A stretch of DNA of 30,194 bases from Parvibaculum sp049303435 (lineage in GTDB: Bacteria; Pseudomonadota; Alphaproteobacteria; Parvibaculales; Parvibaculaceae). The translations under genes and the position numbers were made by a program. Each line of letters starts with the position of its first letter. Position 1 is the first letter of the stretch. The notes under the pieces are model-generated. The model searched no databases, was not told the origin of the DNA, and saw nothing but the letters and a program-made list of their open reading frames with translations. The stretch spans positions 1 to 30,194 of the forward strand of contig JBAQNC010000049.1 in assembly GCA_049303435.1 (NCBI GenBank). Direction: 5' to 3'. This document shows, in pieces, positions 6,025-12,653 of this stretch.

Positions 6025-8613
6025 ATGAAGCGACAGCTCTTGCCGTCCGAAAAGAGACAAGCCGCCCGTTTGCGTCGCTTGCGCGCGGGGCTGCGCTATG
6101 GCGTGGCGGGTGCGTCGCTTGTCGCCTCCACCGCCATTGCCACCGCTGCCCAGGCTGCCCCGACCCTCATGGACGGCCTGCCCAGGACATTGAATTCGCT
6201 CGGCCTCTCCGCCGATGTCACCGAACACACCCTCAGCCTCTATCTGCTCGGCGCGCTGGGTCTTGCCGCCTTGAGCTTTGGCGTCACCATCATCGCGCTG
6301 GGCGCCTCGCGCCGCGCCCGCAAGCTGGCGCTGGAGCGCGAAGCCGATATCTCCCGCATGGACGCCCGTCTTCACGCCGCTGAAAGCATTCTCGCCGCCG
6401 AGCCCGACGCCGTTTTCATCTGGACGCCGGAGAGCCTTCGCGCCGCGCCCGGCACCTTTCAGTCGCGCCCCCGCATCGTCGGCTCCACCGCGACGCTGGT
6501 CGATCCGGCCTCCGGCGATCTCGATTTCGCCTATCTGCTCACCCGTCTCGAGCCCGAAAATGCCGGCAGTCTCAACACCGCCGTCCAGCGCCTGCGCACG
6601 CGTGGCGCGCGCTTCTCGCTGCATGTCCAGTCGATCGATGGCCGTACCTTCGAGGCCGAAGGCCGCCCCGCCGGGGCGCTTGCCGTTCTCTGGCTGCGCG
6701 ACGTTACGGGCGAACGCGCCGAAGTCAGCCGCCTGAAGGAACGTCTGCGTCAGGCCGAGCAGGACCGCGCCCGCTTCGAGCAGCATCTCATGGTTGCGCC
6801 ATTTCCCGCCTGGCGTCGCAGCGAAGAAGGCCGTCTCGAATGGGTCAACGGGGCCTATGCCCGTGCGGTCGAGGCGACCTCGCCCGAAGATGCCGCCATG
6901 CGCGGCATCGAGCTTCTCGGCGAGGAAGTGCTCTCAAGCCTGCGTCGTCGCCTGTTTGATCGCGCCCGCGCGTCTGAACGCAGCCACGCCATCATGGCGG
7001 GCGAGCGCCGCGCCATAGAGGTTGTCGAACAGCGTGTCGATGGCGGCTTCGCTGGCGTCGCCATCGATGTCACCGCGCTCGACGCCGCCGAGCGCGAACT
7101 CCGTCGTCATATCGAAAGCCATGCGGCCACGCTTGATCGCGTCACCACCGCAGTCGCCATCTGCGGGCCGGACAAGCGTCTCAAGTTCCGCAACCGCGCC
7201 TTTGAAAGCCTTTGGGGTCTCGAGCCCGAATGGCTCGACACCGAACCGACAGACGGCGAAATTCTCGATCAGTTGCGCACGCTTCGCCGCCTGCCCGAAC
7301 AGGCGAATTTTCAGGCCTGGAAACAGCAGCGCATGGAGCTTTACACCTCGCCCACGCCGCTTGAGGAATATTGGCACCTGCCCGATGGCCGCATCATCAA
7401 GCTGCTCTGTCAGGCCCATCCTTTTGGCGGCGTCATCTACGTCTACGAGAACGTCACCGAACAGCTCAATCTCGCCAGTTCCTATTCCACGCTGGAGCGC
7501 GTCCAGCGTGAAACCATCGACCATCTTTATGAAGGCGTCGCCGTCTTCGGCAGCGATGGCCGCCTGAAATTGTCGAACCCCGCCTTTGCCCGCATCTGGC
7601 ATCTGGACGGCGCGACGCTCGATCACGAGCCTCATGCCAATGAGATCGCCGAGGCGACGGCCGATCTCTATGCGGATCAATCGCAGGCCGAAGCCTTCAA
7701 GGCGCGCCTGACGCATGAAGGCGCGATGCGTATCGCTGCTACGGGCCGTCTCGAACGCGTCGACGATACGGTAATCGATTTTGCCGCCGTACGGCTGCCC
7801 GACGGTGCGACGCTTCTCACTTATGTCGATGTCACCAACGGCTTGCGCATGGAAAAGGCGCTGCGCGAGCGCAATGACGCGCTGGAAACGGCCGACCGCC
7901 TGAAGTCCGAATTCATCAGCCACGTCTCCTATCAGCTGCGCACGCCGCTCACCAATATTCTCGGCTTTGGCGAAATTCTCGAAACGGAAATGTTCGGCGA
8001 CCTCAATCCCAAGCAGCATGAATATATGCAAGGTATCCTCGAAAGTTCCGATACGCTGCTTGATGTCGTGAACGACATTCTCGACCTCGCGGTCATCGAG
8101 GCGGGCGCCATGACGCTCGACCTGTCCGATGTCGAGATCAGCGAAGTCATCTATGCCGCCGAGCAATTCGCGCAGCGCCCGGCGCAAAAGAACAAGGTTG
8201 TCGTCAAGGTCGAAACCGCAGGCGAGTTGGGATCGATCCGCGCGGACGAAAAGCGCATCAAGCAGATCATGATCAATCTTCTGTCCAACGCGCTGGCCTT
8301 CACCAGCCCTGGCGATACCATCATTATCGGCGCGCGCCGTTTTGAGAACACCATCCAGCTTTATGTCTCCGACACGGGCATCGGCATCAAGCCGGAATAT
8401 CAGGCGACCGTCTTCGATCGTTTCGAGGCCCATTCCGGTTCTGACCGCCGCCGCGGCGCGGGACTGGGATTGAGTCTTGTGCGTTCCTTCGTCGAACTGC
8501 ATGGCGGTTGGGTCACACTCGAAAGCGCCCCCGATCTCGGCACCACCGTCACCTGCTACCTGCCGGTGCGCGCGACGCTGAATGTCGCTATACCTGCCGC
8601 GCCTTCGGCTTGA
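6025..8613 (+). CDS. divL: DivL-type multi-PAS kinase with Tyr in place of the H-box His
   Basis: Membrane-anchored cell-cycle regulator. In Caulobacter, DivL binds DivK and promotes the CckA-ChpT-CtrA phosphorelay through an atypical kinase domain. From 6025 it has 862 residues, with hydrophobic segments at about 25-45 and 71-93, a coiled region, several PAS-like modules (about 115-600), then HisKA and ATPase domains. The H-box reads SHVSYQLRTPLTNIL, with Y636 where the phospho-acceptor His stands in ordinary kinases, as in DivL. The ATPase motifs look intact: N755, G1 DTGIGI from 783 and G2 GAGLGL from 811. The frame is open upstream into ahcY, but that crosses the ahcY terminator. The ATG at 6025 is preceded by GAGGGG and leads directly into a basic, then hydrophobic, N-terminus. 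Confidence 0.8.
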   Translation: MKRQLLPSEKRQAARLRRLRAGLRYGVAGASLVASTAIATAAQAAPTLMDGLPRTLNSLGLSADVTEHTLSLYLLGALGLAALSFGVTIIALGASRRARKLALEREADISRMDARLHAAESILAAEPDAVFIWTPESLRAAPGTFQSRPRIVGSTATLVDPASGDLDFAYLLTRLEPENAGSLNTAVQRLRTRGARFSLHVQSIDGRTFEAEGRPAGALAVLWLRDVTGERAEVSRLKERLRQAEQDRARFEQHLMVAPFPAWRRSEEGRLEWVNGAYARAVEATSPEDAAMRGIELLGEEVLSSLRRRLFDRARASERSHAIMAGERRAIEVVEQRVDGGFAGVAIDVTALDAAERELRRHIESHAATLDRVTTAVAICGPDKRLKFRNRAFESLWGLEPEWLDTEPTDGEILDQLRTLRRLPEQANFQAWKQQRMELYTSPTPLEEYWHLPDGRIIKLLCQAHPFGGVIYVYENVTEQLNLASSYSTLERVQRETIDHLYEGVAVFGSDGRLKLSNPAFARIWHLDGATLDHEPHANEIAEATADLYADQSQAEAFKARLTHEGAMRIAATGRLERVDDTVIDFAAVRLPDGATLLTYVDVTNGLRMEKALRERNDALETADRLKSEFISHVSYQLRTPLTNILGFGEILETEMFGDLNPKQHEYMQGILESSDTLLDVVNDILDLAVIEAGAMTLDLSDVEISEVIYAAEQFAQRPAQKNKVVVKVETAGELGSIRADEKRIKQIMINLLSNALAFTSPGDTIIIGARRFENTIQLYVSDTGIGIKPEYQATVFDRFEAHSGSDRRRGAGLGLSLVRSFVELHGGWVTLESAPDLGTTVTCYLPVRATLNVAIPAAPSA

Positions 8614-8687
8614 CTTCGCGGTAAGGCAGGCGTATCCGTTTTGCACCCGGCGCAAGAGCGCCACAATAGGAAGACGAGTGGATCATC

Positions 8688-8780
8688 ATGAGCAGCATCA
8701 TTGACATGTCAGGAGCGGTACCGGTCGGTCGCACCGATCTGTCGTGCGATGCCTGCACTCGTGAGGAAAATGCGGACTAG
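8688..8780 (+). CDS. Possible 30-residue peptide ORF upstream of the MATE gene
   Basis: ATG at 8688 to TAG at 8778-8780 encodes 30 residues with a CDAC motif (Cys20, Cys23) and an acidic tail. AGGAAG lies about 13 bases upstream, rather far for a ribosome site. TTGCAC (8641-8646) and CACAAT (8662-8667) could be a weak promoter. A strong terminator follows 29 bases after the stop, and a small hairpin (CGGAC 8773-8777 with GTCCG 8786-8790) overlaps the stop. The transcript could be a small mRNA, an sRNA or an attenuating leader of the MATE gene. I do not recognise the peptide. Confidence 0.35.
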   Translation: MSSIIDMSGAVPVGRTDLSCDACTREENAD

Positions 8781-8808
8781 AAATCGTCCGTATTGATCTG
8801 AAAGACCC

Positions 8809-8845
8809 ACCCTCCGAGGCCTTGAAACGCATCGGAGGGTTTTTT
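8809..8845 (+). terminator. Rho-independent terminator between divL and the MATE gene
   Basis: ACCCTCCGA (8809-8817) pairs with TCGGAGGGT (8832-8840) around a 14-base loop, and the T-run is 8840-8845. It lies about 200 bases after divL and only 57 bases before the MATE start. It either ends the divL/small-ORF transcript or acts as an attenuator for the exporter. Confidence 0.88.
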
Positions 8846-8901
8846 GTTTTCAAATGACGCCTCATCTGTTTCAGGGCTTTGGACCAGAAAAAAGCCCGAC
8901 C

Positions 8902-10332
8902 ATGACTGAAGCTCTGAACATAGAAGACATCAAGGCGCCGCTCGAAACGCCGCCTCCCGTGCGCCATTTCATCGTCGAGGCGCGCGAACTGCTGCGCCTC
9001 GCGGGGCCCGTCGTTGTCACGCAACTCACCCAGATGGGTATCGGTACCGTCGATGTGCTGCTGCTGGGCGCTTACAATAAGGATGCACTCGCCGCCTCTG
9101 CGCTGGGCCTCAGCCTTTACTATGCCATGTGGGTGCTTGCCATGGGCCCCGCCATCGCGGTGCAGCCCATGATCGCGCATATTCTGGGGTCGAAGCGTGC
9201 CGACACCCGCGGCGTGCGCCTCTCCGTGCGCATGTCGCTCTGGGCCATCCTGCTCATGACGCCGTTCCAGTTGATCTTTCTCTGGTATGCGGGCGACATG
9301 CTGCGCGCCATCGGCCAGCCCGAGGCGCTGTCGGCGGATGCAGGCCATTTCGTGCGCATGCTCGCTTTCGGTTTCGTTTTCACCACCTGCTTCAATGTCT
9401 TGCGTGGTTATGCCACCGCCCTGTCGCGCCCCAATGCACCCTTGATCGTAATGGGCTGCACCATCGTCTTTAACGGGCTTCTTGCCTGGACGCTGATCTT
9501 TGGTCATTTCGGTGCGCCGGAAATGGGGGTGACAGGAGCGGGCATTGCCAGTTCCGCCTCCTTTCTCTTCAGCTTCGCGGTGATGCTGGGTGTGATCTTC
9601 CTGACGGGTGATCTTGCGCGTTATCGGATTTTCCGCCGCTTCTTCCAGTTCGACTGGGTGACACTCAAGGAAGTTCTGCGTCTCGGCATGCCGATCGCCA
9701 TGACCATCATCTTCGAGGCCATGTTCTTCAACGCGGGCACGATGATCATGGGCTATTTCGGCACCGACAGCGTCGCCGCGCATCAGATCGCGCTCAATGT
9801 GATCGCGCTGCTCTTCATGGTGCCGCTCGGCATCGCCACGGCGGCCACCGTGCGCATCGGTCTGGCCGCTGGCGCCAACGACATGCCGCGTGTGCGCCGC
9901 GCCGGATTGGCGGCGATGGGCATTTCGCTGGCTTTCATGGGGCTCTGCGGCATCGGTCTCGCCGTCTTTGCGCCGCAGATCATCGGCGTCTATCTCGATG
10001 CGTCGAAACCTGAAAATCAGGGCGTGATCGAGCTCGCCGTTCTCTTCCTGCGCATCGGCGCGGCCTTCCAGCTGTTCGATACGGGCCAGGTCGTTGCCTC
10101 GCTCTCCTTGCGTGGCTTGAAAGACGCCAATGCGCCGATGTGGATTGCGGGCGTCTCCTACTGGCTCGTCGGCTTCCCGCTGGCTGCGCTCCTCGCCTTC
10201 CATTTCCACATGCAGGGCGCGGGCGTCTGGGTCGCCTTCGTCGTCGCGCTGGCGGTCGCCACTTTCGCCATGTCCGCGCGTTTCATCTATCTGGCTCAAG
10301 TCGACTGGCGCGCGCCTTTCCGCAGGCTCTGA
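8902..10332 (+). CDS. MATE family multidrug/cation antiporter
   Basis: Inner-membrane exporter of the NorM/MATE type, 476 residues from the start at 8902, with about twelve hydrophobic helices in two similar halves. The first helix region reads LAGPVVVTQLTQMGIGTVDVLLLG; its counterpart in the second half (about residue 255) is RLGMPIAMTIIFEAMFFNAGTMIMGYFG, both typical of the family. MATE proteins expel cationic drugs or metabolites using Na+ or H+ gradients; the substrate cannot be read from the sequence. An in-frame ATG at 8854 abuts the terminator T-run and has no ribosome site. The 8902 start follows an A-rich stretch with only a weak site. It stands alone, with a repeat after it. Confidence 0.9.
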   Translation: MTEALNIEDIKAPLETPPPVRHFIVEARELLRLAGPVVVTQLTQMGIGTVDVLLLGAYNKDALAASALGLSLYYAMWVLAMGPAIAVQPMIAHILGSKRADTRGVRLSVRMSLWAILLMTPFQLIFLWYAGDMLRAIGQPEALSADAGHFVRMLAFGFVFTTCFNVLRGYATALSRPNAPLIVMGCTIVFNGLLAWTLIFGHFGAPEMGVTGAGIASSASFLFSFAVMLGVIFLTGDLARYRIFRRFFQFDWVTLKEVLRLGMPIAMTIIFEAMFFNAGTMIMGYFGTDSVAAHQIALNVIALLFMVPLGIATAATVRIGLAAGANDMPRVRRAGLAAMGISLAFMGLCGIGLAVFAPQIIGVYLDASKPENQGVIELAVLFLRIGAAFQLFDTGQVVASLSLRGLKDANAPMWIAGVSYWLVGFPLAALLAFHFHMQGAGVWVAFVVALAVATFAMSARFIYLAQVDWRAPFRRL

Positions 10333-10368
10333 AGCGTTTTACACTAGGCCGTCGCGATTTCCTGAAAG

Positions 10369-10419
10369 CCCTCCCCCCTCCTTTCTTTTTGCGCCTACGC
10401 GCAATATGAGGGGGGAGGG
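10369..10419. repeat. Nested palindromic repeat, copy 1 of the 19-mer family
   Basis: Outer arms CCCTCCCCCCTC (10369-10380) and GAGGGGGGAGGG (10408-10419) pair perfectly over 12 bases. Inside them TTGCGC (10389-10394) pairs with GCGCAA (10399-10404) around CTAC. The 19 bases at 10385-10403 are identical to 15197-15215. It fills the gap between the MATE gene and pirin and may help end transcription. Confidence 0.72.
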
Positions 10420-10465
10420 TTGGGTGGGGGTGAAGCCCCAGCCTCAAGCCTGAATTGGAGTCCCC

Positions 10466-11329
10466 ATGATCGAGCACATCATCACCGAACGTCAGCGCGA
10501 TCTCGGCGGCGGCTTCACCGTCGGCCGCGTGCTGCCCTTCGCAAAGCGCCGCATGGTCGGGCCCTTCATTTTCTTCGATCACATGGGCCCGATGAGCTTC
10601 GAGCCGGGCATCCCCAAGACGCTCGACGTGCGCCCGCATCCCCATATCGGCCTTGCCACCGTCACCTATCTCTTCGACGGCGAGATCATGCATCGCGACA
10701 GCGTCGGTTCCGAACGCGCAATCCGTCCCGGCGAGGTCAACTGGATGACGGCGGGCCGCGGCATCACCCATTCGGAGCGTTTCGAGAAGGCGCGGCGCGA
10801 AGGCGACAGGCTCCATGGCATTCAGGCATGGTGTGCGCTTCCCGATGGCAAGGAAGAGATCGATCCCGCCTTTGCCCATTACGGCGCTGCCGACCTGCCC
10901 CTGATCGAGGAAAAGGGCCTCTCCCTGCGCCTCGTCGCGGGCAGGGGCTTCGGTGCGGAAGCCTTCGCGACCCATTCACCGCTTTTCTATGCCCACGCGA
11001 CCTTGGAGGTTGGCGCGCGTCTCGAACTCCCCGCCGACTATCCCGAGCGTGCGGCTTACGTCGTGTCGGGCCGCGTCGAGACCGAAGGTCAGACACTGGA
11101 ACCCGCCAGCATGGCCGTTTTCGGCGCCGGTCCCGCGCCGGTTCTCACCGCACTTGAGCCTGCCACTGTCATGCTGCTGGGCGGTGAACCCGTCGGCGTG
11201 CGTTTCATCGACTGGAATTTTGTTTCTTCGTCGAAAGATCGGATCGCCGAGGCCCGCGCCGACTACAAGGCAGGCCGCATGAAACTCCCCGACCTCGACG
11301 ACAAGGAATTCACGCCCTTGCCGGAATAG
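10466..11329 (+). CDS. Pirin family protein
   Basis: Bicupin protein of 287 residues, cytoplasmic. The N-terminal cupin has the metal ligands H58 and H60 (RPHPHIGL), H102 and E104 (GITHSERF), so an iron-binding site is intact. Pirins include quercetin 2,3-dioxygenases and redox-sensing regulators; which applies here is not decidable. GGAG lies eight bases upstream of the ATG. yceI follows 49 bases later in the same direction, and the two may be co-expressed. Confidence 0.9.
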   Translation: MIEHIITERQRDLGGGFTVGRVLPFAKRRMVGPFIFFDHMGPMSFEPGIPKTLDVRPHPHIGLATVTYLFDGEIMHRDSVGSERAIRPGEVNWMTAGRGITHSERFEKARREGDRLHGIQAWCALPDGKEEIDPAFAHYGAADLPLIEEKGLSLRLVAGRGFGAEAFATHSPLFYAHATLEVGARLELPADYPERAAYVVSGRVETEGQTLEPASMAVFGAGPAPVLTALEPATVMLLGGEPVGVRFIDWNFVSSSKDRIAEARADYKAGRMKLPDLDDKEFTPLPE

Positions 11330-11378
11330 GTCTCGGGCATCAAAATGCGTTTCATCTTCCCGGCATGAGGAAACTGCC

Positions 11379-12062
11379 ATGAAATATGTCGTTGCCTTGC
11401 TCGCCTGCCTGCTTGTCGCCGCCTGCGATCAATCAAACAAGACGAAAGAGAGTGATGCCTCGGCTAAGGCAGCGGCCGCTGAAATGACGCAATTGCCAGC
11501 GGGCCACTATGTGCTCGACAAATCCCACGCGAGCCTCATCTTCCGTGTGAGCCACCTTGGCTTTTCGACCTATACGGCGGGCTTCACGAATTACGACGCG
11601 ACCCTTGAGTTCGATCCGAAGGATCTGGGCAAGACCCAATTCGACGGCACGGTCGATGTGCGCTCGCTCACTTTGAGCAATCCACCCGTCGGATTTCTCA
11701 ACGATCTTCTTGGCAAGGCTTGGTTCGACGCTGACAAATATCCCACCATCACCTTCCATCAGACTGGCATCGAAGCGACAGGTCCCAACACCGCCGATAT
11801 CACCGGGGACTTCACCATGCATGGCGTGACGAAGCCGCTGGTTCTCGCGGTCACCTTCAATGGCGGCTGGGTAGGCAACCAGTTCGATCCGCAGGCCCGC
11901 GCCGGGTTTTCTGCTCATGGCACGCTGAAGCGCTCCGATTTCGGCATGGTCTACGGCATCCCCGAGCCCGGCGCCAATATGGGCGTTGGCGACGATGTGG
12001 CGATCACGCTCGAAGCCGAATTCATCGGCCCGCCCCTCAAGTCCGCGCCTTCCGTGCAGTGA
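11379..12062 (+). CDS. YceI-family lipoprotein
   Basis: Secreted lipid-binding protein of 227 residues. The signal peptide ends in the lipobox VAAC with C16 as the lipidated residue, predicting attachment to a membrane on the periplasmic side. After a charged linker (17-38) the YceI beta-barrel domain fills about 40-218, with YVLDKSHASLIFRVSHLGFS at its start and the ITGDFTMHGVTKPL segment. YceI proteins bind isoprenoid-like lipids and are often induced by stress or high pH. Signal-peptide YceI proteins are common; a lipobox form is less usual. The ATG has GAGGAA nearby. Confidence 0.92.
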   Translation: MKYVVALLACLLVAACDQSNKTKESDASAKAAAAEMTQLPAGHYVLDKSHASLIFRVSHLGFSTYTAGFTNYDATLEFDPKDLGKTQFDGTVDVRSLTLSNPPVGFLNDLLGKAWFDADKYPTITFHQTGIEATGPNTADITGDFTMHGVTKPLVLAVTFNGGWVGNQFDPQARAGFSAHGTLKRSDFGMVYGIPEPGANMGVGDDVAITLEAEFIGPPLKSAPSVQ

Positions 12063-12111
12063 TCGGTCTTCATATCGTCATCAGACCTTGAATAATCGGA
12101 CCTTCTCCTTA

Positions 12112-12139
12112 AATGACCGAAATGCTATTTTCGGTCATT
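12112..12139. promoter_or_regulatory. 28-bp perfect palindrome, candidate operator of the molybdenum hydroxylase operon
   Basis: AATGACCGAAA (12112-12122) and TTTCGGTCATT (12129-12139) are perfect inverted copies around six bases. The centre is 50 bases before the start of the [2Fe-2S] subunit gene. A weak promoter (TTGAAT at 12088-12093, TTAAAT at 12109-12114) would overlap its left edge, as expected for a repressor site. There is no T-run, so a terminator is unlikely. No regulator gene is adjacent. Confidence 0.55.
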
Positions 12140-12174
12140 CCGTATATTCGCGACCGCTTCAGGGAGGAGCCCCC

Positions 12175-12639
12175 ATGCCCATCAGCCTCAAGGTCAATGG
12201 CGTCAGCCACACGCTCGATGTCGAAGATGAAATGCCGCTCCTCTGGGTTCTGCGGAACGAACTCGGGATGACCGGGACCAAATTCGGCTGCGGCGTCGCC
12301 GCTTGCGGCGCCTGTACGGTACATATGAACGGCGAGCCGGTGCGTTCCTGCTCCATGCCCGTCTCCGTCGCCGACGGGGCCGAGATCGTGACGATCGAGG
12401 GGCTGGCCGCTGCCTCCGGCGCCGCCGACAAGCTCGCCCCCATTCAGGCCGCCTGGATCGAACATCAGGTTCCCCAATGCGGCTATTGCCAGTCCGGCAT
12501 GCTCATGGCGGTCTCCGCATTGCTTAAGGAAAACCCCAATCCGACGGACGCTGAGATCGACGAGAGCATCTCCAACGTCTGCCGCTGCGGCACCTATCCG
12601 CGCGTCCGCGTCGCCATCCATTCTCTGTCGAACGCTTGA
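12175..12639 (+). CDS. [2Fe-2S] subunit of a xanthine oxidase-family hydroxylase (IorA-like)
   Basis: Small electron-transfer subunit, 154 residues. An N-terminal plant-ferredoxin-type domain binds one [2Fe-2S] cluster through C39, C44, C47 and C59. The C-terminal helical domain binds the second through C102, C105 (CGYC), C136 and C138 (CRC). It partners the molybdopterin subunit that starts 14 bases downstream. It is of the isoquinoline 1-oxidoreductase alpha type; the substrate (aldehyde, N-heterocycle or other) is not known. The start at 12175 has an excellent AGGGAGGAG site; the frame is open further upstream but runs through the palindrome into yceI. Confidence 0.92.
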   Translation: MPISLKVNGVSHTLDVEDEMPLLWVLRNELGMTGTKFGCGVAACGACTVHMNGEPVRSCSMPVSVADGAEIVTIEGLAAASGAADKLAPIQAAWIEHQVPQCGYCQSGMLMAVSALLKENPNPTDAEIDESISNVCRCGTYPRVRVAIHSLSNA

Positions 12640-12653
12640 AGGAGGGCCGCATC

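Noticed and set aside
8698..10299. 533-codon minus-strand open frame opposite the MATE gene
   Set aside because: It is a polar, His-rich mirror of a hydrophobic protein; the plus strand encodes a complete twelve-helix exporter.
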